Source: Tetracentron sinense
Taxonomy: Eukaryota > Streptophyta > Magnoliopsida > Trochodendrales > Trochodendraceae
Assembly: GCA_015143295.1 (NCBI GenBank)
Contig: CM026567.1
Location: 9,070,416 to 9,134,415, forward strand
Direction: 5' to 3'
Length of the DNA stretch: 64,000 nt
Shown in pieces: positions 33,391 through 45,085 of this stretch. The notes beneath the pieces were generated by a model. That model did no database searches and was not told the DNA's origin. It saw only the letters and a program-made list of their open reading frames with translations. Each line of letters opens with the position of its first letter. The first letter of the stretch is position 1. The position numbers were made by a program, and so were the translations under genes.

Positions 33391-34167
33391 CATAAGAAAT
33401 CTCAGAAGGAAATCTCATAAGTGCTCACAAGACTTATAAGAACTTTAAGATCTCAAAGAAAATCAAAAGCCTCTCGACGAACCCTGATTCTCACAAGAAC
33501 TATGATTATTATAAGATACATATGAACTTCTAAAACTCATAAGTTTGATTTTAAGGCATGTCTTAAAGTACGAACTCAAAATAATTAATTTCCAAGTATT
33601 AGTCCGAAATGTATATGCACATGACAAAGTTTTGACGATATGATTATGATTTCCGATTTCTCTACATTTTACTTCCTGGATGTACATGCACACATTTTCT
33701 GATATTATAACACTGTTAGTTAGTAGCTTGTATACGCTGAGTATTCCTTGCTCAGTCGAACTGTAATCTTTGATAGGTCCTTCTGATATCTGTGCTCCAG
33801 AGAGCCATGGGTTGAGGAATAGTACGTAGAGGAGGAGCCTTTCCTTGATCATCCAGAGGAGAGAGACCTAAATAGGTGACCTTATCCTGGGTTCTTTTGT
33901 ATGACGAGAGGGATTGATTTTATTTTGGGACTTGTATGTTGGGATTTTGTTAGACGAGAGTCATGTGACTTAAGTCTGAGTTATATAATTATGTCATTTC
34001 ACATTCAATATTTTGTTTACACTTGGAATACAGTTATGTTAGTAAAAAAAAATTTAGCTTCCGCTTTTAGTATACTTTAGATATACTCTTGTAAGGTGGT
34101 TTTCAATGTAAGTCACGAGCTAAAGTCTCCTACAATTCTAGGGGGGATTTTGGGTCACGACAAATAA

Positions 34168-34404
34168 TCTCTCTCTCTAAGAAAAATTTTGGCATCAAAT
34201 TACCCAAACCCTAGTACAAAGAACTCTTTATATAATGAAAAAATAGGATTAAGAAAACCTAATCCCACACCCACAGCTTGGCTCAAAAGCTTTTCTGGAC
34301 ACTCGACAAGTCGCACCACTGCTTGGGCGGTGGAGGATCTGGAAAACTCCGACGGTTTTGGAGCCCCACCACCGCTGGAGCGGATTCCTCCAGTGCTCAA
34401 AAGC
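34168..34404. other. Right flank of the solo LTR
   Basis: Continuation of 31021-31166. It holds TTTATATAATG near 34208 and a GC-rich stretch 34300-34400 with overlapping frames on both strands and no recognisable protein family. Confidence 0.35.
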
Positions 34405-34635
34405 TCTTATAGGTTTTGGTATTTTTCTCATGGTTATGGTAGACGTTCTTTTCAGTAGGCATAGGCTTTTTGTAGTCATAGTTGTACGGAGGTAGAGGTT
34501 GAAAAGAACCTTTGTAGTGGTTATCATTATGCTAGGGCATAATATTCTAACTCTGGATTCTAATGGAAGAACGTTTTTTTTGCCTTTTTGTTAAGAAAAA
34601 AATTTGGGAATGTTGGAGCCTAACCGCTATAAAAT

Positions 34636-35382
34636 ACCAGTGTAGTCAAGTTGTCTAGGCAATGCCTAGGCGATTAGCCCCGGTTAGGCGAGGCGTTGCC
34701 TAGGCGACGCCTAGGCGTGGCCTAGGCGATAAATTTAATATAAATATATATATATAATTATATATATATCACGTATATATATAACATCCAAAAGACCAAA
34801 ACTTCACACTCACATTCCATAAAAACATAAAATAAAAAGTCTATTACAATCATTCATCACATAACCAAAGGCATGTTAACATAGTGGAGTATTAAACATT
34901 TCAAAATCTAGGCAAAATACCCAAATTCGTGTCATTGTCCATGTATAATATTAGGCAGAGCCCCCTACGATTGCCTGGAGGGGTGGTAGGGGGGACGACA
35001 TTTTTAGTGAAAAAAATTCATATTTTTAGTGAAAAAAACGATTTAGAATCTTATTACTACTTCATTATATGTTTTTATATTATTTATTTATTTATTGGAA
35101 AATTTGGATTTTTTTAAAGAAAAAAAAAATTTAACTAGGATCGCCCGCCTAGAGGGGCGCCTAGGCGACGCAGGCCCAAAATTGCCTAGGCGTCGCCTAG
35201 ACGACCCCTTGACTACACTGTAAAATACACCCTACCTGTTGCCCCAATGGTGGGGTGTAGCCTCTCTATTGATGGAGGTCTAGGGATCCAATTCCCCTGA
35301 GTGACGAGTCCGCAAGAGCTCCAATCCTCAAACCCACTTACCCTACTAATGTAGGATATCCGAAGCAACAAAAAAAAAAAAA
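34636..35382 (+). mobile_element. SINE, copy B, interrupted near its 5' end by a hAT MITE
   Basis: Perfect 14-bp TSD AACCGCTATAAAAT at 34622-34635 and 35383-35396. The SINE body after the MITE is 35229-35382, with the B-box-like GGGATCCAATTCCCC and a poly(A) tail. It is the same insertion as copy A, so it predates the duplication. Confidence 0.8.
34638..35220. mobile_element. hAT-type MITE, 583 bp, perfect 8-bp TSD
   Basis: TSD TAAAATAC at 34630-34637 and 35221-35228. Terminal inverted repeats are CAGTGTAGTCAAG and CTTGACTACACTG. Both subterminal regions carry many copies of the palindrome-like GCCTAGGCG (about seven on the left, four to five on the right). The middle is AT-rich and non-coding. 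An 8-bp TSD and CAGTG ends are typical of hAT elements. Confidence 0.9.
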
Positions 35383-35635
35383 AACCGCTATAAAATTATT
35401 TAAGTAGTTAGTTGCATACTAATTAAGATATGTTTTAATTTGAGTTATAGGTTAAATGACATAAAACCAATTTCCCATATTATTATTAGTCAATTAATAT
35501 CTTGACCTTAAAAAAATTTTCCTGAGTGATAAATCAATATTTAATATATATTACAATTATTTTATTTTAAAAAAATTAATTAATTTTTCAAAACCTTCAG
35601 CCCCGTACATCACATGGAGTGTTGCTAGTTCAATC

Positions 35636-36223
35636 CATTCTTGTAATATATGCAGTTCCTTTTCAAATCCCATAGCTTTTGGAAAAGGAGAGCTTGATCA
35701 GTGAGCTCTTATCTCCTTTCAAGGGTTGTTATCAACTTTGCCCTAACGTGAATGCACTAACAAGGATTGGCTGCAAGAGAGCCTACAGAAGAACAACGCC
35801 CTTACCCTTAGACGTCACGTAACCTAAGGAGGGGAGCAAGAACACTATGGAGTTATTGGTGGCGTGTCGGAGTAGGAAGGATGTTTTAGTGTTAGGATAA
35901 CTTCATAACGGTTAAGTATCATTCCTTAAAAAATGGAAACCCTCACACCCTAACTCTAACGCTAAAACACAATTTCAACTACAAACGAACAACATTGCAG
36001 ACATCATTAAATATAAAAAATAGTAACATGGCATCTAGAAAGCAACTTAGGTTAGTGTTTCCTCCATTTTGCAGCGTTCTTTTACAGGTTTTAAAAAACA
36101 AATACTAACATGGCACCTAGAAAGAAACCTAGGTTAGTGTTTCCACCCTTTTGCAGTTTTCCTCTTGAAGAGAATGCTTGTTAAGCATGCACACTTCAAC
36201 AATCTAACCCAAGGGGTTAACGC
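35636..36223. other. Spacer with an 82-bp tandem duplication
   Basis: No gene recognised. From 36024 to 36170 a unit with TAACATGGCATCTAGAAAGC and TTAGGTTAGTGTTTCC occurs twice, 82 bp apart, with moderate divergence. Confidence 0.6.
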
Positions 36224-36745
36224 TGACATGTCAGACGGAGGGCAACGGATTATCTTTGGCAGATGACGGCACCTCTCTTTCCAAGACGTGTGGGAAGACA
36301 TTTAATCGAAGAGGTGATAGCATGCATGCACATGTATCGTTGGGCGGTACTGCACACCTCCAAAGTTTTCTACTTGTCCTCTTTAATTGTGGTTAAGATT
36401 CACTCATTCTTAGGATTAAATAATCTAACCTAAATATTTTTTAAAAAATTAACAACACTAATAAGCGAATCTTAAGCAAGGTTAATTTTTAAATATATTT
36501 TTTATAAAAATTTTGGATAGATTATTTAACCTTCGGAATGAGTGAATCTTAACTACAGTTAATAGATGTCAAAGAGGAGTTAATATATAGATGTCAAAGA
36601 GGACTCGTGGAGAGCTTTGGAGGTTGCATGTATCGCCAACAATGCATGTGCATGCATGTTATCACCTCTTCAGTTAAATGTCTTCCATGCGTCAACAAAA
36701 TACGTGTACCACCCAACAATACATCCCCACACATCTGACATGTGG
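36224..36745. mobile_element. Fold-back MITE with long inverted arms
   Basis: The left arm (about 36224-36450) and right arm (about 36500-36745) are inverted copies. GAAGACATTTAATCGAAGAG pairs with the inverse of CTTCAGTTAAATGTCTTCC, and CATGCATGCACATG and CACCTCCAAAG have inverse matches. The right arm has a small tandem duplication of AGATGTCAAAGAGGA. Outer ends carry ACATGTCAGA in inverted orientation. No coding sequence. Confidence 0.75.
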
Positions 36746-37512
36746 CAATAAAAAGGGGGAGAGATATCAAGTGAGGAAAACTCAAAATCATGGGGACAAA
36801 ATGAAATGACTTCTCACGTTTTTATCGCCACATGTTGGATGATGTGTGGATGCCCAAGCACCCACCTTGGGCGTTCGCCATAGATAATACGAAGCCCCCA
36901 AAGGGACTCACGCACACACAAATTGGGGTTAGGGTTTTGCACCCTCGCTAGTGTTTTACATATACATCTATTAGACGCTGTTCTATCGGTGGAACTTTTA
37001 AAAGTCCGGAACATTGATGTTTTGAAACAAGAAGCAAGAGTCTAGGAAGAATTGGGAGAGAGTTTCTAATCCTTTTATTTGATGGTATCTCAGATTTATC
37101 AAGTTCAATTTAATTAGAAATTCCACATTATAAAACTTAAAAAATCCAAAATTTTTTGTAGAACTTAAAAGGTTCATACTTGTATAACTTTTATACTCTA
37201 TGGAATAATATAGATATAGACATTAAGTAAAATTAGGCAATAAACAATGAAAGTTCTAGACTTTAAAAGTTCTACCAAAAGAACTCGGAGCTTTACGTAA
37301 TTTATGTTTAATGAGAAGCGTATTCGAAACCTTATTAGAAGCTTTCTTCAAGAAGCTTTCTATCATTTTGGAGGGTCATAGGTGTTTTCTTTTGTCATCC
37401 TCCTTTGAATAAGTCAGGCATGGCCTATAGGACGACTCTAGACCGCTGAATAAGTGGGCTGTAGTCAAATTTATTTATATCGATCAGCAATCCCAAACAT
37501 CTATTAACAAAA
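36746..37512. other. Spacer without a recognised gene
   Basis: Around 770 bp with AT-rich and short ACACACAAATTGGGG stretches. I see no coding frame with family features, no repeat ends and no RNA gene. Confidence 0.4.
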
Positions 37513-37679
37513 AATGACGATGTCCAACTTAATTGGTAAAGTCTCTTGGCGTCGTATCAGGAGACGTGGGATCCAATCCCACCTACATCAGAATTGGAGG
37601 ATTTATGAGAAAAGGAAGAGCTACCCCCTTTTGTGTAGCCCATAGGTCCATGCGGCCTCCAATGAACCAAAAAAAAAAT
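37513..37679 (+). mobile_element. SINE, tRNA-derived type
   Basis: An A-box-like stretch AACTTAATTGGTAAAGTC (37526-37543) and a B-box-like stretch GTGGGATCCAATCCC (37566-37580) are spaced as in tRNA-derived polymerase III promoters. An A-rich tail ends the element (37668-37679). Length near 165 bp suits plant SINEs. I found no convincing TSD. Confidence 0.6.
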
Positions 37680-37979
37680 ATCTAATTGTCTAAATAACCC
37701 AATATGATGAAAGGATTACATCTTAAGGTTGTCCTATTTATGACTTTTGGGCTCTCCTCCATAAGAATGGCCCACAAATTTAATGGTTTGGATCAACTCA
37801 TACTAGGCGGTACATTTTGTCATGGACTAAATGAAACTTGTAACATCTTTCAAGCAGGGTTACAATGGCTTGGTTTGGGTCGAGTTCTAGTCCGGGTCAA
37901 CCAATGGGTGCAGTCAACCCAATCCCCCCACCTAACCCGTTTATACAAGTCAATAAACAAGTCACTGTTATTTAAGTTA

Positions 37980-38001
37980 TTATATATATATATATATATA
38001 T
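37980..38001. repeat. TA microsatellite
   Basis: A run of about eleven TA dinucleotides. Nothing else is tied to it. Confidence 0.95.
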
Positions 38002-38617
38002 GGTGAAGTGGGCAGTTCGCACTAGAATTTCTAACAAGCTCCCCTACAAACTCGACACGTCGCAAGTTATTTTCAATTTCTACTGTTGAATGTCAAGGTG
38101 AGCCTTTGAGAGACGTGATAAAAAAAAGCCTAACGGAACATTTCTAGACCATCCAATTGAAGGTAAAAAAATCAGGAATGTTTAAAGCTTAGGTAAGGTC
38201 TAGTGAACCTTAGTGGGTAAATTATGACCAAATAAAATCTAATATTAAACAGACGGTCTAAAAACACTACAAGAAAAAGGATTTTTAGTGACGAAAATTT
38301 AGCGATGGACGTTAAAATCGTCGCTATATCTCTGTTATAACGACGGTTATTGTCTGGTCTCTATATTTTTGTCGCTATATTTCAGTACACTAACATATAA
38401 AAAAATATTAATGGCTTATTACTTAGAAACGGTTAAATTAAGTATTGTTGAACACATGTTCGTCGCTAATGGTCAGATAATGTGTATCGATTGAAATAGA
38501 GTCATTGCTACATTAGTCCTCATTTATAGTGACGGAATTATCTCCGTCAGGTTATAATTTTTTGTTAATTGATAGTGACGAAATTATTTCCGTCGCTACA
38601 ACACCTTTTAATTAAAT

Positions 38618-38726
38618 TCTTTCTCTCTCTCTCTCTCCCTCCCTCCTTCCCTCCCTCTGTATCGCTCGCCTTATCTTTGTCAGTCAAGCTCTCTCTCTCT
38701 AGCTCTCCGCCTCTCCGGTTACCTCA

Positions 38727-38757
<31 letters not shown>

Positions 38758-38826
38758 GCTGGAATCCTCCCTCTCTATCTCTCTCTTTTTCAAGCGCTCT
38801 CTCCCTTTCTCCCTAAACCCTCTCTC
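38618..38826 (+). repeat. CT-rich microsatellite tract
   Basis: Long CTCTCTCT and CCTCCCT runs over about 200 bp within the left part of the CACTA element. The open frame across it is serine/leucine-rich because of base composition and is not a gene. Confidence 0.9.
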
Positions 38827-39529
38827 TATCATAAGATGCTCACATTTTCATCTTATGACACAGATGCTACTTAGCCTAAGGATGATAACGAATTACAATG
38901 ACCTTGGGAGGATTTATTCATTGTTTCACATACTAGTTTATTTTTACATCCCTTCATGGATTGACATTGTGTAATAAAATTTATTAGATATGTGGATCTA
39001 TATATAGGTTTGTCTTTGTGGAATTTCTATGGGTTTGCATCACTACTATATATATTGTTAAATGTAAACAGGTGACAGGTTACGAAATATTAACAAGGGA
39101 CATGTATACAAATTTAAAATGGGAATTAGCAATGGAAAATTACCCTTGCTAAACATTTTTTTAAAAAAAAAACTTAGTAGTGACGGTAATTTTTCCGTCG
39201 GTAACTGAAAGTAGTGACAAAAATGTGATCGTCAGTACACTAGATGTATAGTGACAGTTATATTCCATCGGTATAGGACTATTACGTAATGGAAGTGTTA
39301 TCGTTAGTAAAATCTAGTTATAGTGACGGTAAATATTCTGTTGATATTGGGAGAATCAGCAACAGTAAAATTTTTATCGGTATATACTCTGTTTTTTTTG
39401 GTTAAAAGATCCATATCATTAGATTGGAGAGATATTTACAGAACCAGTATACGGTGGGGAAGAGACCCCCTCACCCTCATCCTATAGGGAAACAGAATTT
39501 ATGCTCAAATTCAAAGCTAGTTGAGCCTG

Positions 39530-40393
39530 CTAGTGAGCCTCCGTGTTTGCCTCATGTCTAACAAAGATGAAAGAGATATCTGTAAAGCGAGATTTCAGAC
39601 TACGAATATCACCCAACAGAGCTTGGACTTCCCAGGGGACTTGACTGTTCTCATGATCGATGGGCTCCACTGCCACCCTAGAATCAGATTCAATGATAAT
39701 CTTGTTCCACCTCTTTGATAAAGCTACATTCAAGCCTAGACGGATAACTTCAATCTTAGCCATGAGAGGAGAACCTCCGTATAGAGGTTTATACGATGAG
39801 CCTAAACATCTGCCCTCGTGGTTTCGAGCAACAACTCCTACCCCTGCCGCTCTGCCTAATGGAAGAGAAGCACCATCCACATTCATTTTTATCCAAGGGT
39901 GAATCGGAGGGGTCCACACTTCATTAGACACCCTGGCATTTCGTAAGTATGAGTAATTCTGGTTTTGTGATCTACGACAATTTGCCAGATCCAAGATTGC
40001 TGTAGCAAGATTATTTGCTTTGGTAATGGCTGACCTAAGATCTGGAGGAATGCCTTGGAAAACTACTAAGTTACGAAGGGTCCATATACTCCAAAGAACT
40101 GCACTGATACGAATTCCCAACTCCCTCTTGCCTGAATTGAAGTCGGGGTGAAGAGTCCAATCCTTCCACCAACTGGAAAAGGAACTTGGGGGGCTAGTGG
40201 GCATATGAAGAGATACTTGTGACCCAAACCAAATAGCTCGCGCACTCGGGCAACTGAGGAAGAAATGAACTATAGTTTCCGAGTTCGACTGGCAGAGAGG
40301 GCATAAATCTAGGACTTGTATGTGTTTCCTGGACAAGTTTGCCGCAACCACTAATGCTCCATGACAAAGTTTCCATAGAAATAATTGAATCAT
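39530..40393 (-). pseudogene. LINE ORF2 C-terminus: zf-RVT and RNase H domains
   Basis: 287 codons are open. CHGALVVAANL and CPLCQSNSETIVHFFLSCP form the zf-RVT zinc motif (CX2C, HX4-5C). After a linker, MNVDGASLPLGRAAGVGVVA, the KIEVIRLGL helix, IIIESDSRVAV and FVRHEANTEAH give the D-E-D-H set of a type 1 RNase H. Plant L1 elements are known to carry such a domain, probably acquired from a host-like gene. In this copy the frame ends at TAG directly after TEAH. Confidence 0.85.
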
Positions 40394-43300
40394 GGAAGGG
40401 ATAGGTATCTGCCAAATAATTTTCCATTGAACCTTTGTGTCCCAGTGATAAGAACTGCATGAGGAGGGTCGAGCTGCTTCCAGAACTTGCTTTGCTAAGT
40501 GAGTTGCAGAGCTTACTCGAAATAATCCAAATTTGGAGAAGTGCCAAATAAGGTTATTGGGGGCCCTAGTTGGCTGATAGGGATTTTTCGAATCTCATGA
40601 ACCGAATCAGGATGAAATAATCTTCAAAGCTGTGGAAGACTCCATTCACCCAGACCTTCAATAAGTAGGGAGGATACTTTCCTCGAATCTGTATGAGCCC
40701 CCAGGGCTGGTCTGGGTAGAAAGCTAGGTTGATTAGGAACCCAGGGTCATGCCAAAGTCGCATCGAGTCCCCAAACCCAATTTGCACTGAATGCCTCACT
40801 AGAGAATACTTCTGCCTGCCAACAAACAGCACCAACCCCACGAAGCTTTCCCACCTACTTTAGCTTGCAGGAAGTCCCTAGATGGGAAATATATCGCCTT
40901 TATAATCTCCACCCATAGGGAATTAGGGGATTGCAATAATCGCCACCCTTGCTTAGCCAGTAATGCCAAATTAAATGCATACAGATTCCGAAACCCAGTC
41001 CACCTCTATTTTTAGGAAGACAAAGTTTGGACCAGCTAAGCCAGTGAATCTTTCTCTCTTTGGACTGACTCCACCAAAAACGCGTCATCGCAGCAGCCAT
41101 CTCTTCCACCAAACCTTTTGGAAGTTTAAAAAAATTCATAACATAGGATGAAATAGCCTGTGCTACCGCTTTGATCAGCACACCACGCCCGGATTGAGTT
41201 AACATGGTACTTGTCCAGCCTTGAAGACGATTAAGGAGGCGGTCCTTAACGTAAGAGAAAATTTGAGATTTTGAGTGACCAAACTCCATAGGCAGCCCCA
41301 GATAGGTAGCGAGGGGGGGGGGAGTGGTTGGTAATGTGTAGTATTTTACGGATCATATTCCTGAAAATCTGAGGGGTATTAGAACTAAATAAAACACCAG
41401 ACTTGTTGAAGTTAACTTTTATCCCCGAATCTAGACCAAATATGTGTAGAATATTATCGAATACGTATGGTTCCTCTAAGTTGGCCTTTAAGAAAATCAG
41501 TAGATCGTCAGCGAAGAAGAGATGGGGGCTCGCCTAGCTAGCTGAATTCCACTGATTCCTTGTTCTTGGGTAGCTCGGAGAGTCCTCGAAAGGGCTTCCG
41601 CACAAAGAATAAACAAATACGGGGAAAGCAGGTCGCCCGGACGAAGACTCCGCGAGGGGGAAATAAAACCCGTCGGTTGGCGATTAATCACCACAAAATA
41701 TGAGACCGTTGAAATGCATTGTCCGATCAATTGAATCCATGCAAGACAGAATCCCATCCTCTCCATAACTATGTATAAGAATCCCCATTCGACACTGTCA
41801 TATGCTCGAGATAAATCCAGTTTAATTGCCATGCTATGCTCCATCCCTCTGTTCCTCCTCCTAAGGTAGTGGCTGACTTCGTGGGCTAGAAGGACATTGT
41901 CTGAAATCTGACACCCCAGAATGAAGGCGGCCTGAGTTCAACTAATGAGATGCGGTAAAATGTTGTGGAGCCGGTTTGCCAAAATTTTCGCAATTGCCTT
42001 GTATATCACATTACATAGGCTGATAGGTCAATATTGATTCATAGATTCTGGATTTTTCACTTTTGGAATCATGACGATGTGAGTGTGGTTAAGACGCTTG
42101 AGGAGGTAACCTATATTGAAAAAGCTTTGCACAGCAAGGCAAACATCATTTCCAATTAAATCCTAGTGAGTATAATAGAAAGTACCTAGCATACCATCGG
42201 GTCCAGGGGATTTTGTAGGACCAATATTAAAAATAGCAGTCTTGATTTCGTCAATGGAGACCTCTTTACATAGTGTTGAATTCATTTCTCCTGTGACACT
42301 CAAGGGAACCGTAGCAATGGCTTCTGTAGTACCAGTAGTAGAAGAAGAGGAGTACAACTCCCAAAAATGAGTAAGCACATGCTCCTCAATCTTCTGGGGC
42401 TCAAAAATCCAAATACCAGAAGGGCCTTTAATTGTCAACATCTTTTTATGGCGGCATCTGTTGAGAGTTGTAAGATGGAAGTAATGAGTATTCTGGTCCC
42501 CCGAAGCTAACCAATTAATTCGAGACTTCTCCCTCCAGTATGTTTCTTCAAGACAAAATGCATCATCGAGATCTCTTACGAGGTCCTGTTGTTCTGGAGA
42601 CCCTGATCTGAGGAGGTACTGAGCTGAAGAGCTCCCAATCGGTCCTTAATATTCTAGATTCTATTCTTTATGTTCCCAAAGGATTGCCTATTCCATACTG
42701 ATAGGGAGGAACGATAATTTCAAATTTTGAGACTAAGCTGAAATATTTTCGAGCCCAAGAATGTGGTGGTCCAAGCTTCTCTGACTATACGGGGACAATC
42801 CCTATGTTGATTCCACATTTCCTCGTACCTAAAATTTTTTCTCATATTCTGCGGCCTCCAATTGGTATGGAGGATAACTGGACAATGATCAAATCAAACT
42901 ACGGGGAGAGTTTTACTAGTACATTCGGTTTGCTTCAATCAAATCTAGGTTGGCAAGAACTCAATCGAGGCGGGCATGAATAGAGAAAGGCCCCGCTCTT
43001 CTATTTTTCCAGGTGAAAGGAGGTCCTTGGAAGCCCAGATCAACCAAGTTTGTTGTGGAAACCATATTCTAAAAGCAGCCATCTGGTGAGACGTTTTTGG
43101 GATGCCCCCCTTCTTTTCAAACACCTCCACCATATCGTTGAAATCACCGAAGCAGATCCATTGGCAACTAATTTGATGACCCGCACTCCCCAGCAGATTC
43201 CAGAGGTTGTATCGAGTCATGTCATCTGTAGGTCCATAAATACAAGAACGTTTCCAATGAGAAGAAAAAAGACTACATCCACGGTTGCTTCAATCAGATG

Positions 43301-43619
43301 GGGGCTAGAGTTTATGATTTGGAGGGAGAGGGAGCCATAATAGAGCTAGGCCCCTGGATAATCCCAAAGGTTCTACTGTGTACAGGTTATCCATTTAGAG
43401 AAAGCGTGTAGCATCCCGAACTTTTCTATATTTAATGAATAGCACTTTCGTGCCTAATTGGTCTTCCTCGTAGTCAAATTAATAAATAAGGGAGAAATCA
43501 GAAATTCCAAAACGTCAAAAATGTTCATTTTCGAAAGACGAACCTAACGCAAGTTGAATCGTCGAAATCGGTCGAGCGAGTCAAAAGATATGGCCAAAAC
43601 AGTTCAGACATGCAGAGCA

Positions 43620-43802
43620 CCGATCGCTCGGTCCAGTCAGCGATCGATCGGTCCAAAACCGATCGATCGGTAGCTATCGCACGGTCAAAAATTTTGTATG
43701 GGAAAATTTTTCAGAGAGTAGTTTTTTGACCGGTCGCTTGGTCAGAGTACCGATTGCTCGGTAGGCAACCGATCGATCGGTCATAACCTCCGATCGCTCG
43801 GT
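43620..43802 (+). promoter_or_regulatory. Palindromic word array, CCGATCG(A/C)TCGG type
   Basis: CCGATCGCTCGG, GCGATCGATCGGT, CCGATCGATCGGT, spacer TTTTGTATGGGAAAATTTTT, ACCGGTCGCTTGGT, CCGATTGCTCGGT, CCGATCGATCGG and CCGATCGCTCGG. Word order and spacer match the LTR at 23190 closely. Confidence 0.75.
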
Positions 43803-44807
43803 CTTCGCGTTTTTGCAGAAATTTCAGTAAGGGCTTTTTCATCTTTTGGGCGTTAAACCCTTACCCATAAGGGCTTGCTCGACCCTTTGAGCCCTCATTC
43901 ACTATACTTAGGGATATTTGAGAGAGAGGGAGAAGAAACTAGGGTTCCAAAGCCCCCTTTCCATTTGAGAGTAAGATCAAGGGTTTAAGCACCCAAGAGC
44001 ATCCCTAAAAGCTTGGATTTCGAAAATCCAACCTCAAGCTCGTGGGGGATCTCGTTCTCAAGCTAGGGCAGCATTCTCCAAGGTATTTTAAGAGGGTTTT
44101 CTGCCCCAAGCCAAGTCTCCCTCAAGAAAAGGTTTCCTCCTTTCAAGTTGGAGCTTAAATCAAGGTTCCTACCAAGATCAAGCCTTGATCTAAGGTTAGT
44201 ACACCCTACTAACTTACCCTAGCAATAAATCTAAGTTTTCTTTATGAAATGTGATTTATGCTATTATGTTTGCTTTCTTGTGAAATGTATCATCCCTAAT
44301 AAATATAAACAAGATAAAGAAATGGTATGGATGCTTGGATGGATGTTGGATGTGGCGATTGGTGCCGAATGGGTGATGTATGGTATGTGTGGGTTGTGGA
44401 TTGGAAAATGGAGGATGGGCATTACAAAAATAATAAACTTACCTTGTGTGATTGAATGTAAAATATGCACTAAAAAGGAGAAAATGAACAATGAGGAAAC
44501 TTGCATGCTAAGTGTTTGACAAAATACCTAAACTATGAAATAATGACTTGAATGAAGAAAATGAAAATAGGCCTCATGCATGTACTCTTATGAATGATGA
44601 ATTAATCAAGTAATGTGATCAAGTAATGTGCAAATTTCTTAAGTGCTCCTATGTTTATATGATGAATCGAATTATGATGCCATATCTCTCTTGCTATCCT
44701 CATTCCACAATGGTCACTATTGACACATACACGAGCACGCATGATAGCATGAACCGAGATTTCAAGAGCATATGCATATTATAACCAACAAGAAAATATT
44801 GCATGTC

Positions 44808-45085
44808 AAGGAGGTTGGCAGCCCAGGGACATTCGGGTACTAGCCTCTGGCTCACAAGAAAACCCCTAAAACACATATTGCTAAGGAGGTTGGTAGCCCA
44901 GGGACATTTGGGTACTAGCCTCTGGCTCACAAGAAAACTAAACAAGTAATAAAAATCACATATTGTCAAGGAGGTTGGTAGCCCAGGGACATTCGGGTAC
45001 TAGCCTCTGGCTCACAAGAAAACCATATATATCAAGGAGGTTGGCAGCCCAGGGAGATTCGGGTGCTAGCCTCTGGCTCACAAGT
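44808..45085 (+). repeat. Minisatellite, 65-85 bp, 4 copies
   Basis: Copies start near 44808, 44883, 44968 and 45033. Each has AAGGAGGTTGGYAGCCCAGG, then GACATTCGGGTACTAGCCTC and TGGCTCACAAG. Linker length varies while the core is kept. Confidence 0.9.

Larger units (their letters stand above)
31167..34162 (+). mobile_element. Solo LTR, chromovirus-type family, perfect TSD
   Basis: It runs from TGTAGAACCCCGAAAC to GGGTCACGACA, 2996 bp, flanked by AATAA (31162-31166 and 34163-34167). It is longer than its relatives because a Mutator-like element sits at 31590-32281. The word array is at 31384-31542, a TATA-like CTATAAAC near 32340, and a six-copy minisatellite at about 32930-33390. No internal region remains. 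Confidence 0.9.
34405..35635 (+). repeat. Duplicated segment, copy B
   Basis: It matches 30020-31020. It lacks the Tourist-like MITE of copy A (the site reads GTAGGCATAGGCTTTTT near 34453). It carries a hAT-like MITE at 34638-35220 where copy A has none. Confidence 0.8.

Noticed and set aside
34189-34527. Overlapping frames on both strands near 34.2-34.5 kb
   Set aside because: Three overlapping short frames with no family features cross a junction between a repeat flank and the duplicated segment.
37513-37679. A tRNA gene
   Set aside because: A- and B-box-like stretches are present, but there is no cloverleaf and a poly(A) tail follows, so a SINE fits better.
38569-38874. 101-codon serine/leucine-rich frame
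   Set aside because: It is the CT microsatellite of the CACTA element read as protein.
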